Positions 1 through 6,152 of a stretch of 9,936 bases of DNA are shown piece after piece. Both the position numbers and the translations under genes were made by a program. Below the pieces are notes generated by a model. That model was not told the origin of the DNA. It did no database searches and saw only the letters and a program-made list of their open reading frames with translations. Origin of the DNA: an uncultured Oscillospiraceae bacterium (GTDB lineage Bacteria > Bacillota > Clostridia > Oscillospirales > Oscillospiraceae); assembly GCA_944385645.1 (NCBI GenBank), contig CALWYA010000047.1:1-9936 (forward strand), read 5' to 3'. How positions within the stretch are numbered: the first letter of the stretch is position 1; every line of letters starts with the position of its first letter.

Positions 1-689
1 AAGGAGTCGTCCAGGGTGCGGCCCCGCATATAGGCCAGGGGGGCCACCTCGATGTTGCCCCGCTCCAGGTACTTCTGGTAGGTCTCGGGGCCCAGCATCT
101 CGAACAGGGCGTCGTACAGGGGGCGCAGATAGGGGTCCACTTTCGATTGCAGGTCTCCGGGCAGGAAGCCCAGCCGCTCCCCTGCCTCCACCGCCGGCCG
201 GGTGAGGATGATCCGGTTGACCTCCTTGGCCCGGAAGGCGGCCACGGCGGCGGCCACCGCCAGATAGGTCTTGCCCGTGCCGGCGGGGCCGATGCCCAGG
301 GTGACCACGTTGTTCTTGATGGCCTCCACGTACTTCTTCTGGCCCAGGGTCTTGGCCTTGATGGGCTTGCCCTTGGCAGTGACACAGATCACGTCCCCCG
401 CCAGCTGGACGATCTGGTTCTCCTTGCCCTCCCGGACCAGCTGGATGATATAGCGGACGTTCTGCTCGGTGATGGTCTCCCCCTTGGAGGCCAGGTTCAT
501 CAGGTTCTCGATGGCCCGGACGGCGTACATCACCATCTCCGGGTCCTCCCCCGCCACCTTGAGCATGGAGTCCCGGCTGACCACCGTGACCCCCATCTCG
601 TGCTCGATGAGGCGGATATTCTCGTCAAAGGAGCCGAACACGTTGATGGTCTCCTCCAGCCGCTCCAGGCTGATGGTCTGTTCTGTCAT
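1..689 (-). CDS. phoH: PhoH-family ATPase, partial (C-terminus off the left edge)
   Basis: PhoH-like P-loop ATPase; family members are cytoplasmic and linked to phosphate stress and RNA metabolism, but the exact substrate is unsettled. 229 codons are visible from ATG 689. The Walker A motif GPAGTGKT is at about residues 134-141, preceded by the family-typical AKTLGQKKYVEAI stretch and followed by ILTRPAVEAGERLGFLPGD (about 161-179), characteristic of PhoH. The first ~100 residues match the small N-terminal domain of Firmicutes PhoH (FGSFDENIRLIE). The Walker B part lies outside the window. It starts 18 bases after the yqfD stop behind a modest purine-rich stretch, so it is probably cotranscribed with yqfC-yqfD, the same order as in Bacillus subtilis. 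From that synteny ybeY and a PgpH-type gene would be expected further left; this is inference. Confidence 0.95.
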   Translation of the reverse strand, partial: MTEQTISLERLEETINVFGSFDENIRLIEHEMGVTVVSRDSMLKVAGEDPEMVMYAVRAIENLMNLASKGETITEQNVRYIIQLVREGKENQIVQLAGDVICVTAKGKPIKAKTLGQKKYVEAIKNNVVTLGIGPAGTGKTYLAVAAAVAAFRAKEVNRIILTRPAVEAGERLGFLPGDLQSKVDPYLRPLYDALFEMLGPETYQKYLERGNIEVAPLAYMRGRTLDDS

Positions 690-707
690 TGGTATTTGAT
701 CCCTGCC

Positions 708-1943
708 TTATGAGGGGGAGGTCGCCTCCCCGGATGGCGGCAGCGGTCTGCCCGGCTGCTCGGCGCAGATCTCCTCCCGGCACTCGGCGGTGAGGGTCAC
801 CTCCAGCCGCCCCCCGGTCTCCCGGGCGGTACACTGATAGGCGGACACCGTCCCGTCCGGGCCGATCTGCTCCTCCAGCCTGGCCAGCAGCTCCTCCTCC
901 AGCAGCGCCCGGGCCGCCTCCCGGTCCACCTGGACCGTTCGGGGCACATACTCCCGCGCCGTCTCCCGGACGAGAGACAGGGGGAGGGGGTCTCCGGAGG
1001 GCAGGGCCGCCTGCCGCACTGTGGTTATTTTATCATATTCGGACCAGGAAATGCTAGTGGTTCCGAAAATTTCCACGCGGCGTCCAAAGAGCTGGACCGC
1101 CCAGGCGCTCTTCTCCTGGCCGGTATACTCCTTGACCTGGGCCTCCAGGGGGACGGCGGCGGTAAGGGTGCGCCAGGTCCGGGCCCACACCCGGCCCCGG
1201 GCGTGGACCTGATAGTACCGCTCCGGGGCGTCGCTGTACAGGGGGGGCTCCAGGGTGACGGTGCCCGAGATGAGAATGTCCCCCGCCGCCACCGTGTCCC
1301 CCGGCTCCACCAGTCTGTCCCCCAGCTCGGGCTCCACCTTCACTACGATGCCGTCCGCCTCGGCGATCAGGTCGACATTCTCCGCCGTGTCCAGCCGCTC
1401 CGGGGCCTTCACCGCCTCCCGGACCACCACCTCCAGCCGGGTGCCGTACAGGTTCAGGGCCATCCAGGACAGGCCGTCCAGCTCCAGCAGGGCCTCCTGG
1501 GCCAGCTGCTTGCGGTCCAGGGAGGGGCCGTACACCCCGGGGCGCACCCCCAGCTGCCTCAGCTGGCTGAGGATGACGGCGGTGGGCACCGTCTCGTTTC
1601 CCGTCACCTGGATGACCAGCACGAACCGGGAGAGCACCGTCACCGCGCACAGGGCGAAGGCCAGCCCCAGGAGGAAGGCGTACCGGGCCCGGAATTTTCC
1701 CAGGAAATCGGGCAGGCCCCGGCTCCCCTCCCGCTCCACCCGGCAGTCCACCCGCCCGGCCAGCTCTTCCAGCTTCTTCAGCCCCCGCCGGCGCAGGGTG
1801 AGGCGGACGGTGTGCTCATCCAGCCACTCCACCCCCCAGAACTCCACCCCGTTCTGGGCGCACAGGTTGATCAGCCGCTCGGGGAAGGGGCCGGAAAAGC
1901 ACACCCGGGCCGTCCCCAGCAGAAAATTCATCAGCCGCCGCAT
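708..1943 (-). CDS. yqfD: Sporulation protein YqfD
   Basis: 411-residue YqfD-family sporulation protein, about the usual family length. A soluble N-terminal part (about 1-85, with a basic RRRGLKKLEEL segment) is followed by one membrane segment at about 88-112 and a large domain, probably outside the membrane. The part around 180-225 (DGIVVKVEPELGDRLVEPGDTV...AAGDILISG) resembles the biotinyl/lipoyl-like hammerhead fold typical of this family. In B. subtilis the gene is expressed in the mother cell under sigma E; the biochemical role is not defined. The start at 1943 is preceded by AGGAGGGA, which overlaps the TAG stop of yqfC, so the two genes are probably coupled. The C-terminal tail (PGRPLPPSGEATSPS) is proline/serine-rich and probably disordered. 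Confidence 0.93.
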   Translation of the reverse strand: MRRLMNFLLGTARVCFSGPFPERLINLCAQNGVEFWGVEWLDEHTVRLTLRRRGLKKLEELAGRVDCRVEREGSRGLPDFLGKFRARYAFLLGLAFALCAVTVLSRFVLVIQVTGNETVPTAVILSQLRQLGVRPGVYGPSLDRKQLAQEALLELDGLSWMALNLYGTRLEVVVREAVKAPERLDTAENVDLIAEADGIVVKVEPELGDRLVEPGDTVAAGDILISGTVTLEPPLYSDAPERYYQVHARGRVWARTWRTLTAAVPLEAQVKEYTGQEKSAWAVQLFGRRVEIFGTTSISWSEYDKITTVRQAALPSGDPLPLSLVRETAREYVPRTVQVDREAARALLEEELLARLEEQIGPDGTVSAYQCTARETGGRLEVTLTAECREEICAEQPGRPLPPSGEATSPS

Positions 1944-1953
1944 GCAGTCCCTC

Positions 1954-2235
1954 CTAGCCCAGGGTGATCTGAACGATGTGTCCGGTGATAAGCAGCTCCA
2001 CCCCGGTCATGGCCCGCAGCTCCAGCTCCTCCCCCTCCACCCGGATGAGGAAGGCGCCCCCGCTGATGTGGATCTCCCGGTCGCCGTAGGACAGGATGCC
2101 CCGGTGGTTCTCCACCCACAGCTCCCGATCCCCCACCAGCTCCAGCTTGGGCAGGCCGGCCAGGGCGTCGGCGGGCAGGTCGAACACCTCCGCCGTCCGC
2201 TCCCAAAAGCCGGGTCTGCGGCCCTTGCGCTCCAT
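1954..2235 (-). CDS. yqfC: Sporulation protein YqfC (YabP/YqfC family)
   Basis: 93-residue protein of the YabP/YqfC family. The conserved core is visible from about residue 27: LPKLELVGDRELWVENHRGI, then GDREIHISGGAFLIRVEG, then ELRAMTGVELLITGHI near the end. There is no signal peptide or membrane segment. In B. subtilis yqfC is a sigma-E regulated gene placed before yqfD; the role is in sporulation but the mechanism is unknown. ATG 2235 is chosen because a strong AGAGGTGA Shine-Dalgarno lies six T residues upstream and the protein then has the family length. That Shine-Dalgarno is inside the right arm of a perfect 10-bp hairpin, which is unusual and is described separately. Confidence 0.92.
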   Translation of the reverse strand: MERKGRRPGFWERTAEVFDLPADALAGLPKLELVGDRELWVENHRGILSYGDREIHISGGAFLIRVEGEELELRAMTGVELLITGHIVQITLG

Positions 2236-2236
2236 A

Positions 2237-2274
2237 AAAAATCACCTCTCCCCCATTTGTATGAGGGGGAGAGG
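2237..2274 (-). terminator. Intrinsic terminator-like hairpin overlapping the yqfC ribosome-binding site
   Basis: On the minus strand a perfect 10-bp stem (CCTCTCCCCC at 2274-2265 pairing with GGGGGAGAGG at 2254-2245) with a 10-base loop is followed by TGA and six T residues. It lies 33 bases after the stop of the 125-aa lipoprotein gene, so it fits a Rho-independent terminator for the upstream eight-gene run. The same right arm carries the Shine-Dalgarno of yqfC, and the T tract is the spacer to its ATG. In a read-through RNA the Shine-Dalgarno would be sequestered. Termination efficiency cannot be judged from sequence. Confidence 0.7.
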
Positions 2275-2285
2275 CGAAACTTGTG
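2255..2285 (-). promoter_or_regulatory. Possible sigma-E type promoter for yqfC
   Basis: The hairpin loop reads CATACAAAT on the minus strand (2263-2255), close to the sigma-E -10 consensus CATACAnT. About 14 bases upstream ACAAGTT (about 2284-2278) is only a partial match to the -35 consensus. yqfC is sigma-E regulated in B. subtilis, which makes the site plausible. Transcription from it would begin inside the stem's right arm and leave a very short leader with an exposed Shine-Dalgarno. The -35 is weak, so this remains a hypothesis. Confidence 0.35.
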
Positions 2286-2306
2286 TCGGTTTTGGCTTCG
2301 GGGGAC

Positions 2307-2684
2307 TTATCCCGCTGTGACCGGCCCGTCTTCGCTCAGGGTCAGCTCCTGCCGCTCCCCGTGGAAGCGGCCCTGCCAGCGGGCCAGGGTCCGGCCGTCC
2401 TCCCCCAGCAGCGCCAGGGTATAGTCCCGCGTCCCCTCCTCCAGGGACAGGCCATAGCTCTCCCCCCGCTCCAGCAGGGGAAAGCCGTCCGCGGAGGACA
2501 CCGTCTCCGACCAGTCCCCGGCGTCCAGGGAGATGGCGTAGACCGCCCGGGCGCTGTCGTTGACCACCACCAGGTCGACCTCCCCCTGGTCCGGGCCGAA
2601 CAGAAAGCCCAGGGCGGAGCAGCCGGACAGGAGCAGGGCCAGAGCGCCGGCGCACAGCAGCGGGACCGCCGCCTTCCCCCTCAT
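2307..2684 (-). CDS. Small predicted lipoprotein, unknown function (125 aa)
   Basis: Predicted lipoprotein: MRGK basic start, hydrophobic stretch at about 5-19, then a lipobox L-S-G-C with the acceptor cysteine at residue 22. The mature part (about 100 residues) is mostly short predicted strands (VDLVVVNDSARAVYAISLD, DYTLALLGEDGRTLARWQG), suggesting a small beta-sandwich outside the membrane. I do not recognise the family. The start is fixed by an ATGA overlap: ATG 2684 shares bases with the TGA stop of the upstream 109-aa membrane protein gene, so the two are likely translationally coupled and may work together. The longer open frame upstream of residue 1 is low-complexity Gly/Pro shadow sequence and was discarded. 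It is the last gene before the terminator-like hairpin. Confidence 0.8.
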   Translation of the reverse strand: MRGKAAVPLLCAGALALLLSGCSALGFLFGPDQGEVDLVVVNDSARAVYAISLDAGDWSETVSSADGFPLLERGESYGLSLEEGTRDYTLALLGEDGRTLARWQGRFHGERQELTLSEDGPVTAG

Positions 2685-3010
2685 GGCCGCTCCTCTTCCA
2701 GGCGGCCGTCCGCCTTCGCCCAGACCCAGGCCAGCAGATTGTCCAGCAGGGTGCTGATCAGCAGGAAAGCCGAGATCCCCGCCACCGCCCCCGAGGTGTC
2801 CATCAGGGCCGACCAGTCCTGGATGTCCACCAGATGGCGCTGGTAGCGGATCTGGAACCACAGGGCCAGGGCGCACAGCCCCATGCTGATCAGGCCGCGC
2901 AGATACTGGCGGCTCACCACAGGGGGACGCCGCACCCCCGACAGCCAGGGGACCACCCACCCCGCCAAGCCGCACGCCAGACTGCCCAGGTTCAACATGC
3001 CATAATCCAT
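2681..3010 (-). CDS. Small integral membrane protein, unknown function (109 aa)
   Basis: Three likely membrane segments: about 7-26, 36-54 and 74-98, with a conserved-looking loop DIQDWSALMDTSG (about 62-74) between the second and third. The C-terminus is short and charged (KADGRLEEERP). I cannot assign a family or function. The start at ATG 3010 is preceded by GAGAGGCGG at suitable spacing. It is separated from the metallophosphoesterase gene upstream by 64 bases containing a GC-rich 6-bp hairpin (3045-3060) without a T tract, and its stop overlaps the start of the lipoprotein gene downstream. The coupled membrane protein/lipoprotein arrangement suggests a shared envelope role; that is inference. 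Confidence 0.78.
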   Translation of the reverse strand: MDYGMLNLGSLACGLAGWVVPWLSGVRRPPVVSRQYLRGLISMGLCALALWFQIRYQRHLVDIQDWSALMDTSGAVAGISAFLLISTLLDNLLAWVWAKADGRLEEERP

Positions 3011-3074
3011 TCTGTTCCGCCTCTCTTTCGTTTTGATCGCTCCGCCCCGCGCGGGCGGGGACAGGCTCGGTTTT

Positions 3075-3896
3075 CTACTCCGCCCGCAGGGTGAGGGCCA
3101 CCACCTCGGGCCGGTTGAACAGCCGCAGGGGAAAGGTGCTGTTGCCCAGCCCCCGGGAGATCACCAGGGCGCTCCCCCCGGCGGTGTGGACCCCCTCGGT
3201 CAGCGCGGGCAGCACCCCCTGCCCCGGGGCGTACAGGCCGCCCGCCAGGGGGAGGCGCACCTGTCCCCCGTGGGCGTGTCCGGAGAACACCAGATCGGCC
3301 ACGGCGGCGGCGTACCGATCCCAGTGCTGGGGCTGGTGGGCCAGCAGGACGGCCAGCTCCCCCGCCGGAACGCCCTCCATCAGCTCCTCCAGGGTGCCGT
3401 CGGTGAGATTCTTGTCGGACAGGCCAAGGAGGGTAAAGCCGCCCTCCCCCGACCGGATGGAGACGGCCCGGTTCTCCAGAATTACCGCCCCCGCCTCCTC
3501 CAGGCCGGCCAGCAGCTCGCCCCGGACCCGGGAGGGCAGCACCCACTCGTGGTTGCCGGTGACATAGTACACCGGGGCCAGGGCGGCCAGCCCCCGGACC
3601 AGCTCCAGGGCGGGGGCCAGGTCGGTGCGGTGGCAGTCCATCACGTCTCCGGTGATCACCACCAGGTCGGGCCCCAGCCCGGCCGCCGCCTCCAGCAGGC
3701 GGCTCTGCCCCGCTCCGAAGCGGTGGTTGTGCAGATCGGAGATCTGCACGATGGTAAAGCCGTCCAGGGCCGACCCCACCTTGGGGGAGGCGTACTCGTA
3801 CCGGCTCACCGTCAGGGCGTTGTTCTGGGCCCAGCCAAAGGGGACGGCCAGGGCCGCCAGGATCGCCCCGGCGGCGAGATAGTGTTTTTTCTTCAT
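3075..3896 (-). CDS. Metallophosphoesterase, YkuE-like, membrane-anchored
   Basis: 273-residue calcineurin-like phosphoesterase. The dinuclear metal-site motifs are all present in order: D-x-H at ISDLHNHRFG (D54, H56), GDVMD (D84), GNHEW (N115, H116), H187 in LLAHQPQ, and GHAHGGQ (H207, H209). The N-terminus (KKKHYLAAGAILAALAVPF) is a basic residue cluster plus one hydrophobic segment at about 6-23, so the enzyme is probably anchored with its catalytic domain outside the membrane. This subfamily includes B. subtilis YkuE; the physiological substrate is not established and cannot be read from the sequence. ATG 3896 follows AAGGAGA at good spacing, only 15 bases after the stop of the upstream lipoprotein gene, indicating cotranscription. 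Confidence 0.92.
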   Translation of the reverse strand: MKKKHYLAAGAILAALAVPFGWAQNNALTVSRYEYASPKVGSALDGFTIVQISDLHNHRFGAGQSRLLEAAAGLGPDLVVITGDVMDCHRTDLAPALELVRGLAALAPVYYVTGNHEWVLPSRVRGELLAGLEEAGAVILENRAVSIRSGEGGFTLLGLSDKNLTDGTLEELMEGVPAGELAVLLAHQPQHWDRYAAAVADLVFSGHAHGGQVRLPLAGGLYAPGQGVLPALTEGVHTAGGSALVISRGLGNSTFPLRLFNRPEVVALTLRAE

Positions 3897-3911
3897 TCCC
3901 GCGTCTCCTTG

Positions 3912-4442
3912 CTATGTGTCCATCTCGCAGAAATAGAGGGTATCTGTGTCCGTGTCATAGAGAGCCAGAGTGAAATTGAGGGAGGCGCGGCTCAGGAGGT
4001 CCGTCTCCCCCGCCTGCGCGTGCCGGTCGATGAGCCGGTAGAAGCCCGCCCGGATCTCCGGGATCAGGGGATCGTTGTCGTCGTCGGTCACATAGGGCCC
4101 GGTCTGGTACACCGTGATCCCGGTCTCCTCCGTCTCGGTCTGCTCCGTCACTCCGTACACCAGGGCCCGGGCCGTCCTGTCAAGGGGAAAGGCTTTCCAG
4201 TCGCTGTCCTCCTGGATCTGGTCCAGCACCCCGCCGCCGGAGCACTTCAGCTCCGCAAAGGCGGTCCCGTCCCCGTGGAAGCCCCCGTGGTCGTCCCAGG
4301 ACGACACCACCTCACAGCCGGAGAGGTCCAGCTCCAGCGCCCCGGCGATCTCGTCCTGGACGCTCCGGGCGCTCCCGCCGCCGCAGGCGGACAGGAGCAG
4401 GGCCAGGGCGGCCATCATACTGAGGATTCTTTGTTTTTTCAT
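3912..4442 (-). CDS. Predicted lipoprotein, unknown function (176 aa)
   Basis: Lipoprotein signal: MKKQR start, hydrophobic core about 6-17, lipobox L-S-A-C with cysteine 20, followed by a glycine-rich linker. The mature domain contains SSWDDHGGFHGDGTAFAEL (about 47-65), a motif I associate with small uncharacterised exported Clostridia proteins, then an acidic region (TDDDNDPLIPEIRAG, about 119-133) and a C-terminal TLALYDTDTDTLYFCEMDT segment. No enzyme signature is visible. ATG 4442 follows AGAAAGGACG. The gene starts 13 bases after the stop of the frameshifted small gene and precedes the metallophosphoesterase. The protein probably acts on the outer face of the membrane; its ligand is unknown. 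Confidence 0.82.
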   Translation of the reverse strand: MKKQRILSMMAALALLLSACGGGSARSVQDEIAGALELDLSGCEVVSSWDDHGGFHGDGTAFAELKCSGGGVLDQIQEDSDWKAFPLDRTARALVYGVTEQTETEETGITVYQTGPYVTDDDNDPLIPEIRAGFYRLIDRHAQAGETDLLSRASLNFTLALYDTDTDTLYFCEMDT

Positions 4443-4455
4443 GCTGCGTCCTTTC

Positions 4456-4709
4456 TCAGTCGGCTACCAGCCGCGCGCCGGTCACCCGGCCGTCCTCCAG
4501 ATAGACAAACAGATACTCCGGGAACATGGCCCAGGGCCGGCCGCCGGCGGCGTAGACCAGCGCCCGCTGCTCCGTGGTTCCCTCATAGGTCCGGGTCTCC
4601 ACCCGCTGCTCTCCCGGGGTATCGCCCCCCAGCAGGGCCGCCAGCCCCAGAAGGCCAGGACCAGAATCAGACCAACGGTCAGCACCCGATGCCGTTTCAC
4701 AAATTTCAT
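4456..4709 (-). pseudogene. Small membrane-anchored protein, disrupted by a one-base frameshift
   Basis: Two frames must be joined to give a sensible protein. The first starts at ATG 4709, overlaps the TGA of the regulator gene (ATGA) and has a strong GGGGAGGAA Shine-Dalgarno; it encodes MKFVKRHRVLTVGLILVLAF, a clear membrane anchor, then degenerates to arginine/proline-rich shadow sequence and stops at 4482. The other frame resumes the hydrophobic stretch (LGLAALLG) and continues as a plausible domain (TRTYEGTTEQRALVYAAGG...MFPEYLFVYLEDG) to a TGA at 4456-4458, 13 bases before the next gene. The 254-base span is one base short of 85 codons, so one missing base between about 4625 and 4655 explains everything. 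It may be a real mutation or a sequencing error. A six-C run (plus strand, about 4624-4629) lies at the junction. The reconstructed product would be about 84 aa, function unknown. Confidence 0.7.
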
Positions 4710-4927
4710 CGATCTTCCTCCCCGTCGGGGACAAACTCCAGAATGTCCCCTGGCTGACAGTCCAGGGCCTTGCAGATGGCCTCCAGAGTGGAGAAGCGCA
4801 CCGCCCGGGCCTTGTTGTTTTTCAGAATGGACAGGTTGGCCATGGTGATGTCCACCTTCTGGGCCAGCTCCCCCAGGGACATCTTCCGTTTAGCCATCAT
4901 CACGTCCAGATTGACGATAATTGCCAT
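4706..4927 (-). CDS. Small Cro/CI-type helix-turn-helix regulator (YozG-like)
   Basis: 73-residue DNA-binding protein that is essentially one XRE/Cro-CI helix-turn-helix domain: MSLGELAQKVDITMANLSIL (about 16-35) holds the two DNA-contact helices, and FSTLEAICKALDCQPGDILEF (about 45-65) is the typical last part of the domain. There is no ligand or oligomerisation domain. The opening MAIIVNLDVMMAKRKMS is typical of the YozG-like group, often encoded next to DUF2975 membrane proteins. Here the DUF2975 gene ends 12 bases upstream, the gap carrying a G-rich ribosome-binding site. The likely role is autoregulation of this operon, perhaps modulated through the DUF2975 partner; this is inference. 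The stop overlaps the start of the frameshifted gene. Confidence 0.93.
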   Translation of the reverse strand: MAIIVNLDVMMAKRKMSLGELAQKVDITMANLSILKNNKARAVRFSTLEAICKALDCQPGDILEFVPDGEEDR

Positions 4928-4939
4928 GCCGCCGCCCCC

Positions 4940-5530
4940 TCAGATGGTCAGGTCCTGGTCCTCTTTCAGCTCCGCCGCCTGGCGGAAGAGAGCGGACATG
5001 ACCTGGAACAGCAGCCCGCCCATAAAGAAGGCGGGGACAGACAGAGCGGTGTAGGTGAACAGGGGGGCAAGTGTCTGCTCCGCCCACAGCCACAAAATCA
5101 AGCGCACCAGAGCCACCCCGGAAATGATCCAGCAGCACACCGCCGCACGGCCCAAATTGCCCGCATTGGCGCGCTGGAAGGGGTTCCCCTGTAAAACCGT
5201 GTCCAGCACCCGCTTGGCCTGCCACAGGATGACGGCGGTACAGGTCCCGCACAGCCAGAAAAACAGCGTGAGCAGGGCCCCCAGGCCGCTCCACCAGACG
5301 CCCCAGAGACTTCTGAGGAAAAAAGCGGGGAGGGAACCCACGCCCATGCCCTCATAGCCGGGCAGATCCAGGGCCGCCTTGACGGCCTCCATCACGGTAT
5401 TCGGCCCCCCGTCCGCCAGCAGGATCGACAGGCCGGGCACCAGCGTCAGGCAGTACAGATTCAGCAAAAAGACCGCCACCACCAGCACGCGCAGCACCCG
5501 GGCCAGCTTTTGGACCTGTGTGGTCTCCAT
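4940..5530 (-). CDS. DUF2975 family membrane protein
   Basis: 196-residue integral membrane protein with four likely membrane segments (about 12-34, 80-103, 126-150 and 158-182). The DUF2975 signature is the loop between segments two and three: RVLDTVLQGNPFQRANAGNL (about 107-126), with N-P-F at 116-118. The molecular function is unknown, but DUF2975 proteins commonly pair with YozG-like regulators, as here. ATG 5530 is chosen because it overlaps the preceding stop as TGATG and is preceded by GAGAGGGGAGAG; a much longer upstream open frame is Gly/Pro/Arg shadow sequence. The N-terminal half resembles the upstream 111-aa protein (PGLSILLADG against PGLASLLASG; ALLTLFFW against AVLTMLFW), suggesting an internal duplication in the operon. 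Confidence 0.9.
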   Translation of the reverse strand: METTQVQKLARVLRVLVVAVFLLNLYCLTLVPGLSILLADGGPNTVMEAVKAALDLPGYEGMGVGSLPAFFLRSLWGVWWSGLGALLTLFFWLCGTCTAVILWQAKRVLDTVLQGNPFQRANAGNLGRAAVCCWIISGVALVRLILWLWAEQTLAPLFTYTALSVPAFFMGGLLFQVMSALFRQAAELKEDQDLTI

Positions 5531-5865
5531 CAATTGCTCTCCCCTCTCGTTGTATTCCCGCCCGGCCGCCTTCCGGCCCGGCGCAGTCCCCAGGCGGCGG
5601 CAGCTCCGGCGGCCCAGAACAGCATCGTGAGGACGGCGGCCGCCAGATCCAGCCAGACGTATTTCCAGCAAATCGCAGCCGCCATGATCACATGCCCCAG
5701 GTTGTGGAGACCATAGCCCTCCGCCGCCCCCTGGACCAGATACCGGACGGTCCCGCCCAGCTCCCCCGAGGCCAGCAGGCTGGCCAGACCGGGGGCCAGG
5801 AGCAGCCACAGCCCGACGCAGACCCCCGCCAGCACGGTCAGGGGACGGACTCTCCCGCGCTTCAT
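5530..5865 (-). CDS. Half-length DUF2975-like membrane protein (111 aa), first gene of the operon
   Basis: Hydrophobic protein with likely membrane segments at about 8-31 and 73-94 and a weaker one at 54-70. It aligns by eye with the first half of the DUF2975 protein encoded next: LLLAPGLASLLASG against LTLVPGLSILLADG, then GYGLHNLGH against GYEGMGVGS, then YVWLDLAAAVLTMLFWAAG against GVWWSGLGALLTLFFWLCG. It ends just after this second segment with a basic tail (RRAGRRPGGN), so it lacks the NPF loop and the last two membrane segments. It may be a truncated duplicate that now acts as a subunit, or a separate small family. ATG 5865 follows AAAGGGGGA. The stop overlaps the next start (TGATG). 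A strong promoter lies 28-56 bases upstream. Confidence 0.78.
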   Translation of the reverse strand: MKRGRVRPLTVLAGVCVGLWLLLAPGLASLLASGELGGTVRYLVQGAAEGYGLHNLGHVIMAAAICWKYVWLDLAAAVLTMLFWAAGAAAAWGLRRAGRRPGGNTTRGESN

Positions 5866-5892
5866 GGGAATTTCCCCCTTTCTGTTGGGGCT

Positions 5893-5921
5893 ATCCTAGC
5901 ACAGACTATATTGTTTGTCAA
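5893..5921 (-). promoter_or_regulatory. Sigma-A promoter of the DUF2975/metallophosphoesterase operon
   Basis: On the minus strand TTGACA (5921-5916) and TAGGAT (5898-5893) are separated by exactly 17 bases. A TG two bases before the -10 (TGC-TAGGAT) adds an extended -10. Transcription should start near 5886, giving a leader of about 20 bases before ATG 5865. Flanking DNA upstream (5922-5960) is strongly AT-rich in contrast to the rest of the window, consistent with an UP-type element. I see no clear operator palindrome for the encoded regulator. Confidence 0.85.
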
Positions 5922-5962
5922 TCTATTTTTATTGTTTTTCGATAAAATTAAGAAATAGGAAG

Positions 5963-6152
5963 GGCGGGGGAATTCCCCGCCGACAGACACAGGGAGGGCA
6001 GTTTCGCCGCCTGCGGGCGGCGACCCACTTTGCCCACGGCGGCAAAGTGGGCAAAACGCCGTTTAGGGGAAGGAGAGTTTCGTTTCTCTCCTTCTCCTAA
6101 AAACCCCATCTTCTCAGCGACCAATCAGGGGGGCTGCGGCCCCCCCTATTGG
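5963..6152. repeat. Cluster of five strong hairpins in non-coding DNA
   Basis: Five inverted repeats occur in about 190 bases. Stems: 5963-5969/5975-5981 (7 bp, loop 5); 6004-6011/6016-6023 (8 bp perfect, loop 4); 6024-6034/6041-6051 (11 bp perfect, loop 6), starting at the very next base; 6062-6077/6086-6101 (16 bp with one G-T pair, loop 8); and 6121-6133/6141-6152 (CCAAT plus A and six G, one bulged base). None is followed by a T tract on either strand, so they are not terminators. No open frame here looks coding. The density suggests a dispersed palindromic element or structured RNA; the expected genomic copy number is unknown to me. Confidence 0.6.

Noticed and set aside
3045..3060. GC hairpin between the metallophosphoesterase and 109-aa membrane protein genes as a terminator
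   Set aside because: The 6-bp stem is followed on the minus strand by CGGAGCGATCAAAACG, with no T tract; it may affect RNA processing but there is no support for termination.
4620..4660. Programmed -1 frameshifting to join the two halves of the broken gene
   Set aside because: No X-XXY-YYZ slippery heptamer in the correct phase and no obvious stimulatory pseudoknot; a mutation or sequencing error is simpler.
4456..4734. 92-codon open frame taken as an intact gene starting at 4734
   Set aside because: Its start lies inside the regulator gene without a ribosome-binding site, and its first ~25 residues are out-of-frame sequence from the neighbouring genes; the ATGA start at 4709 is far better.
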